A DNA stretch of 64,000 nucleotides from Oscillospiraceae bacterium. Its GTDB lineage: Bacteria; Bacillota; Clostridia; Oscillospirales; CAG-272. Positions 19,800 to 28,486 of the stretch are shown in pieces. A program made the position numbers and the translations under genes. The DNA is taken from positions 62,001 to 126,000 of the forward strand of contig SVRT01000003.1 of NCBI GenBank assembly GCA_015064685.1. The letters are read 5' to 3'. How positions within the stretch are numbered: position 1 is the first letter of the stretch; each line of letters opens with the position of its first letter. The notes under the pieces were generated by a model, which was not told the origin of the DNA, made no database searches, and was given only the letters and a program-made list of their open reading frames with translations.

Positions 19800-19848
19800 A
19801 TATATAATTTAAAAATCAACATAAAGTTTAATTAGGACGGCGTTTTTA

Positions 19849-21291
19849 ATGACAAAAAGCGAAATACAGTATAAAAAAATGACCGAAACACCGGTCTGGA
19901 AGCTGGTCATAACTCTCGGTATACCGACTACGATCAGTATGCTGATAACCAACATATACAATATGGCGGACACATATTTCGTCAGTACGCTTGGAAAGGC
20001 GGCAGGAGGTGCGCCGGGTATTGTTTTCAGTATTATGGCGATACTTCAGGCATTCGGTTTTATGTTCGGTCACGGTGCGGGAAGCCACGTAAGCAGACTT
20101 CTCGGTGCTAAGGATGACGAGAGAGCAGGTAAATTTGCATCAAGTAGCCTTCTGCTCTCGAGCGCGAGCGGACTTCTTATAATGATCTTCGGACTTATCT
20201 TCCTTGAACCCTTGATGTGGTTCCTTGGAAGTAATGCGGAAATATTGCCGCACGCGATGAATTACGCAATGTATATTTTTATCGCGGGTCCTGCAATGAC
20301 AGCATCCTGCGTGTTCAATAATGTGCTCAGATACGAGGGAAAGGCGACCTTTGCGATGATTGGTCTGACCTCGGGTGGAATTATTAACATATTCCTTGAC
20401 TATATATTTGTCATGCGGCTTGGCATGGGAACTGCGGGAGCGGGACTGGCAACGGCAATCTCACAGTACATAGGTCTTATTATTCTTGCCGTTCCGTTCT
20501 TTATCGGCAAGACACAGAGTAAAATAAGCTTCAGGAGGGGATTTATAAGCCTCAGGATCGTGTGGGATATAGTTACCACGGGATTCCCGAGTCTGATAAG
20601 GCAGGGACTTGGCAGTATTTCAACTGCAATGCTCAACGTTCAGGCGAGATTCTACGGTACGGCGGCGATCGCGGCTATGGGATACGTATCAAAGACGGTT
20701 CAGTTTATTTTCTGTGTGGGTCTCGGCATCGGACAGGGCTTTCAGCCCGTCTCCGCGTTCAATTACGGCGCAAAAAGATACAGCAGAGTCAAAAAAGGAA
20801 GCTACGTTACGATGTTTTTTGGTTTAATAATGATCGGAACGCTTGCGGCGGTGTGCTACGGATTTGCTCCGCAGATCATTCAATTCTTCAATTCCGAGAA
20901 GGATCCCGAAATAACGCGCATCGGTGGCGAGGCTTTGCGCTTTAACTGTACGGTGCTTTGGGTACTGCCGTTTACGGTCGTCGGAAACATGATGTTCCAG
21001 AGTATCGGCAAGAGGATACCCGCGATTTTGCTTTCCGCGCTTCAGAACGGAGTTGCGTTTATTCCTATGATATATCTTTTGCCTGCGATCACCGAGAATA
21101 TGTACGGTAACGGACTTATGGGGCTTGAGATGGCTCAGCCCGCGGCATACGTTATTACAGCGGTGATAACTCTTCCTGTGACGGTTGCATTTTTAAGTAA
21201 GCTGCCAAAGGACGGAGAGGATGCGAAGGGGATGCGCTTGGGGAACTTTTCCAGAGAAAAAAGTTCCCCAAACCCCTCAAAACCTCAATAA
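19849..21291 (+). CDS. MATE family efflux transporter
   Basis: MATE transporters exchange Na+ or H+ for cationic drugs or metabolites. The 480-residue protein has about twelve hydrophobic segments and the typical N-terminal pattern WKLVITLGIPTTISMLITNIYNMADTYF, with the pseudo-repeat starting near residue 235 (PSLIRQGLGSISTAMLN). The substrate is unknown. The last 20 or so residues (from about 460) are not membrane-like and are encoded by a perfect inverted repeat (21238-21271), so the native C terminus appears to have been extended by a repeat element. It lies 49 bp after malic enzyme, with weak TAGGACGG upstream of ATG. Confidence 0.93.
   Translation: MTKSEIQYKKMTETPVWKLVITLGIPTTISMLITNIYNMADTYFVSTLGKAAGGAPGIVFSIMAILQAFGFMFGHGAGSHVSRLLGAKDDERAGKFASSSLLLSSASGLLIMIFGLIFLEPLMWFLGSNAEILPHAMNYAMYIFIAGPAMTASCVFNNVLRYEGKATFAMIGLTSGGIINIFLDYIFVMRLGMGTAGAGLATAISQYIGLIILAVPFFIGKTQSKISFRRGFISLRIVWDIVTTGFPSLIRQGLGSISTAMLNVQARFYGTAAIAAMGYVSKTVQFIFCVGLGIGQGFQPVSAFNYGAKRYSRVKKGSYVTMFFGLIMIGTLAAVCYGFAPQIIQFFNSEKDPEITRIGGEALRFNCTVLWVLPFTVVGNMMFQSIGKRIPAILLSALQNGVAFIPMIYLLPAITENMYGNGLMGLEMAQPAAYVITAVITLPVTVAFLSKLPKDGEDAKGMRLGNFSREKSSPNPSKPQ
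21238..21271. repeat. Inverted repeat at the 3' end of the MATE gene
   Basis: A perfect 13-bp inverted repeat (TTGGGGAACTTTT at 21238-21250 and its complement at 21259-21271) with loop CCAGAGAA, followed by AACCCCTCAAAACC. It lies inside the coding frame. Its layout resembles the repeat at 47091-47142. Confidence 0.8.
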
Positions 21292-21450
21292 ATATTTTAT
21301 ACAAGTTAAGACGGTTTATTAAACTACATCATGTCGCACGTGCATAGTCTAACTGCTATCGTGCTGCGAGTGTATTGGAAACTGTTCAAAACGTTCAAAC
21401 TCATCGATAAACTGCAGATTGATTAACAGAAAAAGGAAAGGAGATGCGAA

Positions 21451-22623
21451 ATGCTGAATTACCCGGAAAAAGTGGTTAAAATCGCGAGAATTATGCAAAA
21501 TCACGGCTATCGCGCGTACGCAGTCGGCGGATGTGTGAGAGACAGTATTATGGGCAGATGCCCGTCCGATTGGGATATGACAACCAACGCGTCTCCCGAA
21601 AAAATGATAGAAATATTCGATTCTGAGGGTGTCAGAACAATACCGACGGGGCTCAAGCACGGAACGGTCACGGTGCTTCTTGACGGAGAGACCTTTGAGC
21701 TTACCACTTTCAGAATAGACGGCAGCTATACCGACTCGCGACACCCGGACGCGGTGACCTTTACAGACAAGCTTGCGGACGATCTTTGTCGCAGAGATTT
21801 CACTGTGAATGCAATGGCGGCAGATCCGTTGGCAGATGGCGAGAATGACGAGATCACTGATCTTTTCGGCGGTCGTGAGGATATAAATAGTAAGGTTATA
21901 AGAGCTGTTGGAGAGCCCGAGCGAAGATTTTGTGAGGATGCTCTCCGCATACTGAGAGCGGTGAGATTTGCCGCAACGCTTGGCTTTGAGATTGAAGAAA
22001 AGACGAAGGAAGCTGCAAAAAAGTGCAGAAATGGGCTTTCGGCGGTGTCGGTCGAAAGAAAAAAGGTCGAGATCGAAAAAATTCTCGTATCGAGCGGCGC
22101 CGACCGTGGCGTAGAGCTTCTTTTTGAGCTTGGTCTTGAGGAGTATATCCATCCGGATCTTGTAATATCCGAAAGAAAATTGTCAACTCTGCCTTGCCGC
22201 TTTGAGGTGAGAATGGCGGCTCTGTTTGGCAAAACAGACACACCCGATCTCTCGTCTTTGAAGCTATCAAGAGTGGAATCGGTCAAAATAAAAACGCTTT
22301 GTAATAAAGAACAATTCTGCGACGAGATAAGCGAGAAAAATGCAAGGCGACTACTTGCGAAATATGGCGACGTATGTGAGGATGCGGTTACTCTTTACGG
22401 CTCAACCGAGCTTTTGAAACTTGTAGAGAGCGAAAGGGCAAAATCTCCCTGCCTCTCTGTATCCGAGCTTAAAGTAAGCGGAGGAGAGCTGAAGGATGCG
22501 GGAATTGAGCCTAGGAAAATCGGCAAAATTATGGAATATCTGCTCGCTTGCGTCATAGACGAGCCCGAGCTTAACGACCGAGAAAGGCTTATAGAGCTTG
22601 CGTTTTCTCAAGTTGAAGGATAA
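21451..22623 (+). CDS. cca: CCA tRNA nucleotidyltransferase
   Basis: The enzyme builds and repairs the 3' CCA end of tRNAs without a template. The 390-residue protein has the class II nucleotidyltransferase core: YAVGGCVRDSIMG (residues 24-36), the catalytic acids in DWDMTT (near 41-46), GLKHGTVTV, and the nucleotide-selecting region RRDFTVNAMA followed by an RFCEDALRILRAVRFA motif. The C-terminal part has a degenerate helical domain; an HD phosphohydrolase motif is not evident. A strong AAAGGAGATG site precedes the start. The one tRNA gene in the window already encodes its CCA, so here the enzyme would serve repair and other tRNAs. A small membrane protein gene follows after 12 bp. Confidence 0.93.
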   Translation: MLNYPEKVVKIARIMQNHGYRAYAVGGCVRDSIMGRCPSDWDMTTNASPEKMIEIFDSEGVRTIPTGLKHGTVTVLLDGETFELTTFRIDGSYTDSRHPDAVTFTDKLADDLCRRDFTVNAMAADPLADGENDEITDLFGGREDINSKVIRAVGEPERRFCEDALRILRAVRFAATLGFEIEEKTKEAAKKCRNGLSAVSVERKKVEIEKILVSSGADRGVELLFELGLEEYIHPDLVISERKLSTLPCRFEVRMAALFGKTDTPDLSSLKLSRVESVKIKTLCNKEQFCDEISEKNARRLLAKYGDVCEDAVTLYGSTELLKLVESERAKSPCLSVSELKVSGGELKDAGIEPRKIGKIMEYLLACVIDEPELNDRERLIELAFSQVEG

Positions 22624-22635
22624 AAGGAGACATGT

Positions 22636-23163
22636 ATGTTCAAGAAAACACCAAAGCCTAAAAATACAGCGGGAAAGATCAGCGCACTTGCGACATTACT
22701 GGTCGGCGCGTTTCTGTTTATTATGGCAAATGCGGGACTGATTGCGCTTCCGTGGCTTGCACAGCTTATCGGAATAATTATGCTAACGTTTGCGATCTAC
22801 GTAGCATCTGCGTATCTTTTGAGACAGTATACTTATGTAATTGAATCGGTATCGGGCGCCGCCGAGGATGGTGAGGGTGCGTACGATTACATTATTTACG
22901 AGCATAGAAGTGGCAGAGAGCTTAAGGTGTGCCATATATCCGTAAAGAGTATAAAATTCGTTCGCGTTGTTACTCCGGAGAACAAAAAGGTTGTAAATGC
23001 CGATCGCAAGAAGCTGCAGAGATATACTTACGACACGACGTTTGCCGCGTCGAGAAGAATTGAGATCGTTATAGAAAACGGCGGCGAGCATGCGTCAATG
23101 CTCGTGACCTATGATGAGGAAATGCTGAGCGCGTTGATATCAACGGGTGTTATAGTAAGATAA
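22636..23163 (+). CDS. Small membrane protein with cytoplasmic domain, function unknown
   Basis: The 175-residue protein has two transmembrane segments (about residues 14-34 and 37-60) and then a soluble domain of about 110 residues rich in beta strands. The pattern (a bilobed membrane hairpin and a PH-like sheet) resembles bacterial PH-domain membrane proteins, but I see no firm signature. It follows cca by 12 bp with AAAGGAGAC upstream of ATG, so it is probably cotranscribed, and it ends before a terminator. Confidence 0.75.
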   Translation: MFKKTPKPKNTAGKISALATLLVGAFLFIMANAGLIALPWLAQLIGIIMLTFAIYVASAYLLRQYTYVIESVSGAAEDGEGAYDYIIYEHRSGRELKVCHISVKSIKFVRVVTPENKKVVNADRKKLQRYTYDTTFAASRRIEIVIENGGEHASMLVTYDEEMLSALISTGVIVR

Positions 23164-23170
23164 AGATAAA

Positions 23171-23210
23171 GAAAAAGCCTTACAGTCGTAGACCGTCTGT
23201 AAGGTTTTCT
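23171..23210 (+). terminator. Rho-independent terminator after the cca unit
   Basis: CCTTACAG (23178-23185) pairs with CTGTAAGG (23196-23203) and is followed by TTTTCTCTTT; it ends the rightward unit. Confidence 0.8.
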
Positions 23211-23221
23211 CTTTAGGGTAT

Positions 23222-23259
23222 TAATAAAAAGAGGGTGCGGGGAGAATTATCTCCCCGCA
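23222..23259 (-). terminator. Rho-independent terminator of the pyruvate:ferredoxin oxidoreductase gene
   Basis: TGCGGGGAGA (23236-23245) pairs with TCTCCCCGCA (23250-23259); read leftward it is followed by CCCTCTTTTTATT. It lies 16 bp beyond the stop codon. Confidence 0.85.
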
Positions 23260-23274
23260 TATCTTTATCAAATA

Positions 23275-26200
23275 TTATTCGTAAAGCTTGCCCATCTTAA
23301 GAAGTCTGTCGTACTTAGCCTTTGCGTTAGCCTCAGCCTTTGCGAAGAGAGCTGCTGCTCTTTCGGGGTTGGACTGTGCAAGACGAGCGTAACGAGTCTC
23401 GTTCTTAATGAAGTCAACGTAGCTACCTGTGGGCTCCTTGGAGTCGATGGTGAGCTTGTTAGACTCGAGAGTAGGATTGTATCTGAATGTCTGCCAGTAG
23501 CCTGCCTCAACTGCCTTCTTCATCTCGAACTGGCAGTTCTGCATACCGCCCTTAGCGATACCGTGCATCTCACAAGGAGCGTAACCGATAATGAGCGAAG
23601 GACCGTTGTATGCCTCAGCCTCTGTGAGAGCCTTGAGGAGCTGGTTCTGGTCGTAACCCATAGCAACCTGTGCTACATAAACGTAACCGTAGGACATAGC
23701 GATCTCTGCAAGGTTCTTCTTGCCGATTGCCTTACCTGCAGCTGCGAACTGTGCAACCTGACCGATGTTGGATGCCTTGGAAGCCTGTCCACCGGTGTTG
23801 GAGTAAACCTCGGTATCGAATACGAAGATATTTACGTTCTCGCCGGATGCAAGCACGTGGTCGAGACCGCCGAATCCGATATCGTATGCCCAACCGTCTC
23901 CACCGAAGATCCACATGGACTTCTTGTTGAGGTAGTTCTTTTCAGCAAGAACCTCAGGAGCTGTGGGGCATCCTGCTTCTGCAGCCTTCTCAAGCTCAAC
24001 GATAAGAGCCTTTGTTGCCTTTTCGTTAGCGGCACCGTCGTCGAGAGTGGAGAGGTATGCGTCTGCTGCAGCCTTGAACTCTGCGCTTGCCTTCTCGCTT
24101 GCTGCCATAGCCTCGACCTTAGCGATGAGTCTGTCGCGGATAGCCTTCTGACCGAGGTACATACCGAGACCGTGCTCAGCATTGTCCTCAAAGAGGGAGT
24201 TAGCCCATGCGGGACCGCGTCCGCTCTCCTTGTTTACTGTGTAAGGAGTAGAAGGAGCGGAACCACCCCAAATGGAGGAGCATCCTGTTGCGTTGGAGAT
24301 ATACATTCTCTCACCGAAGAGCTGTGTTACGAGACGTGCATAAGATGTCTCAGCACAACCTGCGCAGGAGCCGGAGAACTCGAGGAGGGGCTGCTTGAAC
24401 TGGCTGCCCTTAACAGTGTTAGCGATAAGCTCGGGCTTCTCGGAAACGTTTGCAACTGCATAGTCCCAAGGCTCAGCCTGGTCTGCCTGAGTTGCTGCGG
24501 GAACCATCTTGAGAGCGTACTTAGCGGGATCTGCCTTCTCGCCTGCTGCGGCTGCCTTCTTGTCAACGTTAGCGTTAACGGGGCAAGCCTTTACGCAGAG
24601 GGTACAACCCATACAGTCAAGGGGAGATACTGCCATTGTGAACTTGTAGTTTGTCTTGAGAACGGGCTTTGCAGCAAACTTGGTTGCTGCGGGAGCCTGA
24701 GCTGCCTCCTCCTCGGTCATAGCGAATGGACGGATGGTAGCGTGAGGACATACGAATGCACAGCTGTTACACTGGATACAGTTCTCGGGGATCCACTCGG
24801 GAACCATAACTGCAACGCCTCTCTTCTCGTAAGCTGCGGAGCCCTGGGGGAACTGACCGTCAACGTACTTCTCGAATGCGGAAACGGGGAGGCTGTCACC
24901 TCTCATTGCGTTTGTGGGAACTGCAACGTCGTTAACGAAGTCAACGAGGTCTGCGCGGTTACCGGTAGCAGCAGCAACAACGGTGTCGTCGGTTGCATTA
25001 GCCCAATCTGCGGGAACGTCTACCTTAACAAATGCGTCTGCACCTGCCTCGATAGCGGCATAGTTGAGGTCAACGATAGCCTGTCCCTTCTTGATGTATG
25101 ACTTGTATGCCATCTTCTTCATATACTCGATAGCTTCCGCAGCGGGAAGGATGTTTGCGAGTGCGAAGAATGCGGACTGAAGAACGGTGTTCTTAACCTT
25201 AGCGTTACCAAGGCTGATAGCGATGCCTGTACCGTTGATGGTGTAGAAGTTTACGTTATTCTCAGCGATGTACTTCTTAACCTTTGCGGGAAGCTTAGCG
25301 TCGAGCTCCTCTGCAGACCAGTCGCAGTCGAGAAGGAATGTGCCGCCGGGCTTAACGTCCTGAACCATGTCGTACTTTGCAAGGTAGGACTTGTTGTGGC
25401 AAGCTACGAAGTTAGCCTTGTTGATATAGTAAGGAGACTTGATGGGCGTATCACCGAAGCGGAGGTGCGAGATGGTGATACCGGATGTCTTCTTGGAGTC
25501 ATACTGGAAGTATGCCTGAATATACTTGTCGGTGTGGTCACCGATGATCTTGATGGAGTTCTTGTTAGCACCAACGGTACCGTCTCCGCCGAGACCCCAG
25601 AACTTGCATGCGATAGTGCCTGCGGGAGCGGTGTCGGGAGCGGGCTTCTCCTCGAGAGAGAGACCTGTAACGTCGTCAACGATTCCGATAGTGAAGTTAG
25701 CCTTGGGAGCATCCTTTGCAAGGTTCTCGTATACTGCGAATACGCTTGCGGGAGTTGTGTCCTTAGAACCGAGACCGTAACGTCCGCCAACTATCTTGAT
25801 GTCTGTCTTGCCCTGTGTTGCGAGAGCGGTAACAACGTCGAGGTAGAGGGGCTCACCGAGAGAGCCGGGCTCCTTGGTTCTGTCAAGAACTGCGATCTTC
25901 TTACATGTAGCGGGGATAGCTGCTGCGAGCTTATCTGCGCAGAAGGGACGGTAAAGTCTTACCTTAACGAGACCGACCTTTTCGCCGTTTGCGTTCATGT
26001 AGTCGATAACTTCCTCGATAACGTCACAGATGGAGCCCATAGCGACGATAACTCTCTCTGCATCGGGAGCGCCGTAGTAGTTGAAGGGCTTGTAGTTTGT
26101 GCCGATCTTGGCGTTTACCTTATCCATGTATTCTTCAACGATTGCAGGGAGAGCATCGTAGTACTTGTTGCAAGCCTCTCTGTTCTGGAAGAAGATATCA

Positions 26201-26871
26201 CCGTTCTGAGCGGTACCGCGGAGGGCGGGAGTGTTAGGATTGAGGGCGTGTGCGCGGAATGCTGCAACAGCGTCCTTATCGAGCATCTCCTCGAGGTCTG
26301 CGTAATCCCAAGCCTCGATCTTCTGGATCTCGTGAGATGTACGGAAGCCGTCAAAGAAGTTGAGGAAGGGAACACGGCCCTTGATTGCTGCGAGGTGTGC
26401 AACCGCACCGAGGTCCATAACCTCCTGGGGGTTGGTATCAGCGAGCATAGCGAAACCGGTCTGACGGCACGCGTATACGTCGGAGTGGTCACCAAAAATG
26501 TTAAGAGCGTGGGATGCTACGCAACGAGCGGAAACGTGGAATACACCGGGGAGAAGCTCACCTGCGATCTTATACATGTTGGGGATCATCAAAAGAAGAC
26601 CCTGAGATGCAGTGTAGGTTGTTGTGAGAGCACCGGATGCGAGAGAACCGTGAACGGTACCTGCAGCGCCTGCCTCGGATTCCATTTCGACAACCTTTAC
26701 GGTTGTGCCGAAAACGTTCTTAAGTCCCTGAGCTGCCCACTGATCGGTGTAGTCAGCCATGGGGCTGGAAGGTGTGATGGGGTAGATACCCGCAACCTCG
26801 GTAAAGGCGTAGCTCACGTGAGCGGCAGCCTGGTTACCGTCCATGGAAAGTTTTTTTCTTTCAATTGCCAT
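23275..26871 (-). CDS. nifJ: Pyruvate:ferredoxin (flavodoxin) oxidoreductase
   Basis: This enzyme oxidises pyruvate to acetyl-CoA and CO2, passing electrons to ferredoxin; it is central to anaerobic Clostridia metabolism. The 1198-residue chain is the single-subunit type with domains in the order pyrimidine-binding, transketolase C, gamma, 2x[4Fe-4S] and TPP-binding. Visible are YPITPSSPMAD near residues 32-42, two ferredoxin motifs (CIQCNSCAFVCPHA near 690 and CMGCTLCVKACPVN near 750), a proximal cluster Cys group starting SCAGCAET near 840, and the TPP motif GDGWAYDIGFGG with DTEVYSNTGGQ around 980-1030. Codon use is strongly biased, suggesting high expression, which also creates long open antisense frames. 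AGGAGGA precedes the start. Confidence 0.98.
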   Translation of the reverse strand: MAIERKKLSMDGNQAAAHVSYAFTEVAGIYPITPSSPMADYTDQWAAQGLKNVFGTTVKVVEMESEAGAAGTVHGSLASGALTTTYTASQGLLLMIPNMYKIAGELLPGVFHVSARCVASHALNIFGDHSDVYACRQTGFAMLADTNPQEVMDLGAVAHLAAIKGRVPFLNFFDGFRTSHEIQKIEAWDYADLEEMLDKDAVAAFRAHALNPNTPALRGTAQNGDIFFQNREACNKYYDALPAIVEEYMDKVNAKIGTNYKPFNYYGAPDAERVIVAMGSICDVIEEVIDYMNANGEKVGLVKVRLYRPFCADKLAAAIPATCKKIAVLDRTKEPGSLGEPLYLDVVTALATQGKTDIKIVGGRYGLGSKDTTPASVFAVYENLAKDAPKANFTIGIVDDVTGLSLEEKPAPDTAPAGTIACKFWGLGGDGTVGANKNSIKIIGDHTDKYIQAYFQYDSKKTSGITISHLRFGDTPIKSPYYINKANFVACHNKSYLAKYDMVQDVKPGGTFLLDCDWSAEELDAKLPAKVKKYIAENNVNFYTINGTGIAISLGNAKVKNTVLQSAFFALANILPAAEAIEYMKKMAYKSYIKKGQAIVDLNYAAIEAGADAFVKVDVPADWANATDDTVVAAATGNRADLVDFVNDVAVPTNAMRGDSLPVSAFEKYVDGQFPQGSAAYEKRGVAVMVPEWIPENCIQCNSCAFVCPHATIRPFAMTEEEAAQAPAATKFAAKPVLKTNYKFTMAVSPLDCMGCTLCVKACPVNANVDKKAAAAGEKADPAKYALKMVPAATQADQAEPWDYAVANVSEKPELIANTVKGSQFKQPLLEFSGSCAGCAETSYARLVTQLFGERMYISNATGCSSIWGGSAPSTPYTVNKESGRGPAWANSLFEDNAEHGLGMYLGQKAIRDRLIAKVEAMAASEKASAEFKAAADAYLSTLDDGAANEKATKALIVELEKAAEAGCPTAPEVLAEKNYLNKKSMWIFGGDGWAYDIGFGGLDHVLASGENVNIFVFDTEVYSNTGGQASKASNIGQVAQFAAAGKAIGKKNLAEIAMSYGYVYVAQVAMGYDQNQLLKALTEAEAYNGPSLIIGYAPCEMHGIAKGGMQNCQFEMKKAVEAGYWQTFRYNPTLESNKLTIDSKEPTGSYVDFIKNETRYARLAQSNPERAAALFAKAEANAKAKYDRLLKMGKLYE

Positions 26872-26961
26872 GTTGGATTTTCCTCCTGAAAAAATATAAA
26901 AAATTTTAAAAACAAGCTTTATCGGATGAAAACTTTGTTAAAAAATAATCATCCACCCTTA

Positions 26962-26990
26962 ATGATACCATAAAACAATAAAAAAGTAAA
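26962..26990 (-). promoter_or_regulatory. Promoter of the pyruvate:ferredoxin oxidoreductase gene
   Basis: TTTACT (26990-26985) and TATCAT (26967-26962) with a 17-bp spacer on the minus strand, about 90 bp before the start codon. The 309-bp gap to the M18 peptidase is otherwise AT-rich and holds only the two divergent promoters. Confidence 0.55.
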
Positions 26991-27121
26991 TAGTTTTATC
27001 GAAAAAAGTGCTGAAAAACACCGATTTTTTCTGACTTTTATACATTATTATAAATATTTTTACGTTTTTTGTGTGATATGACAGATTAATAACTTAAAAA
27101 ACCCGGTAAATAAAATAATCC

Positions 27122-27150
27122 TTGACAAAGATGAGGGAAAAAAGTATAAT
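27122..27150 (+). promoter_or_regulatory. Consensus sigma-A promoter of the M18 aminopeptidase gene
   Basis: Perfect TTGACA at 27122 and TATAAT at 27145 with a 17-bp spacer, 30 bp before the start codon; GGAGG lies at 27169. Confidence 0.9.
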
Positions 27151-27180
27151 GGATTCATAGGATACTTCGGAGGTTTTGAT

Positions 27181-28470
27181 ATGAATAGAAAGTTATTTGA
27201 ATATATAAAAAATTCCCCTACGGCGTATCACGCGTGTGCCGAGAGTGCGAAAATGCTTGAAAATAACGGATACACCGAGCTTTGTGAGGGGGACGAGTGG
27301 AGGCTTGAGCACGGAGGCAAATATTTCGTCAGAAGAAACGGCTCGTCGCTTATCGCCTTCAAAGCGCCGAAGGATAAGCTTTACGGCTTTATGATAGCAT
27401 CGTCGCACAGTGATAGCCCCTGCCTTAAGATCAAGGATAACGCGACTCTTTCGGATTCTACGTACACCCGTCTTTCTACCGAGGTATATGGCGGACCCAT
27501 ATATTCGACCTGGCTCGATCGCCCTCTCGGCGTTGCGGGAAGAGTAAGTGTTAAGAGTGAAAGCGGAATTTCTGTTAAGTTGGTTGACTCAAAGGCACCT
27601 TGCGTTGTTATCCCGAACGTTGCAATTCACATGAACAGACAGGTAAACACGGGGTTTAATTTTAACGCATCTGTTGATTTAATCCCGCTTTTTGATACAA
27701 ATGAGCCCCAAAAATCCTTTAAAAAGCTGATTGCAGAGCTTGCAGGAGTCAACGAAGAGGACATGCTTGCGTCCGACCTTTACGTTTATAACTGCCAGGA
27801 CGGAGTTGAATTTGGCGGATTTATCTCCTCCCCGAGACTTGACGACCTTCAGTGTGCGTACACCTCTCTCGAAGCGTTTTTGTCGGCGGATGATAGCGCA
27901 TCTACACCGGTATACGCATTGTTTGATAACGAAGAGGTCGGAAGCTCAACAAAGCAAGGTGCGGCATCCACATTCCTTTACGATGTGATGCAGAGAGTAT
28001 GCGCTGTGTTCGGTGACGGTGCTGACGCATACGTGAGAGCCGTTGCGAACAGCTTTATGGTCTCCTGCGATAACGCACACGCGGTACATCCCAATCACCC
28101 CGAGTTTTCGGATAAAAATCACACGTCAAAGATGAACGGCGGCGTTGTTATCAAGTATAATGCTAACCAGAAATATACCACCGACGGAATCTCAAGCGCG
28201 CTCTTTAAGCTTATCTGCGAGAGAGCAGGAGTGCCTTATCAGCTTTATTGTAACCGCGCCGATATGCCCGGCGGCTCGACTCTTGGAAGCATTGCGACCA
28301 CTAAGGTCTCGCTCAAATGTGTTGATATTGGTCTTGCTCAGCTTGCGATGCACTCTTCATTCGAGACCGCGGGTGCAAAGGATACCGAATATATGGTGAA
28401 CGCGCTTCGTGAGTTTTATTCAAGCAGCATAAAAGGCAACGCGGAGGAGCTTTCTCTTCTCAGACACTGA
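27181..28470 (+). CDS. M18 family aminopeptidase
   Basis: M18 peptidases are cytosolic dizinc aminopeptidases that prefer acidic or neutral N-terminal residues. The 429-residue length is normal. Family features visible are the N-terminal NSPTAYHACAESAKML, the zinc-ligand region ASSHSDSPCLKIK with its His (residue 80) and Asp (82), the DNEEVGSSTKQGA motif with catalytic Glu, and the late zinc His in HSSFETAGAKD. Its role is peptide turnover. It has its own consensus promoter and a lipoprotein gene follows 16 bp after its stop, so they may share a transcript. Confidence 0.94.
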   Translation: MNRKLFEYIKNSPTAYHACAESAKMLENNGYTELCEGDEWRLEHGGKYFVRRNGSSLIAFKAPKDKLYGFMIASSHSDSPCLKIKDNATLSDSTYTRLSTEVYGGPIYSTWLDRPLGVAGRVSVKSESGISVKLVDSKAPCVVIPNVAIHMNRQVNTGFNFNASVDLIPLFDTNEPQKSFKKLIAELAGVNEEDMLASDLYVYNCQDGVEFGGFISSPRLDDLQCAYTSLEAFLSADDSASTPVYALFDNEEVGSSTKQGAASTFLYDVMQRVCAVFGDGADAYVRAVANSFMVSCDNAHAVHPNHPEFSDKNHTSKMNGGVVIKYNANQKYTTDGISSALFKLICERAGVPYQLYCNRADMPGGSTLGSIATTKVSLKCVDIGLAQLAMHSSFETAGAKDTEYMVNALREFYSSSIKGNAEELSLLRH

Positions 28471-28486
28471 TATTATTGATGATAAA

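Noticed and set aside
23563..25101. Open frame of 512 codons on the plus strand opposite the pyruvate:ferredoxin oxidoreductase gene
   Set aside because: The opposite strand encodes a clear, full-length, motif-complete enzyme with strong codon bias, and such bias produces long antisense frames. The translated product is rich in Cys, Val and Ser and matches nothing.
25396..26889. Second long plus-strand open frame (497 codons) opposite the same gene
   Set aside because: Same reason: an antisense by-product of codon bias. It also runs through the oxidoreductase start region and has no ribosome site.
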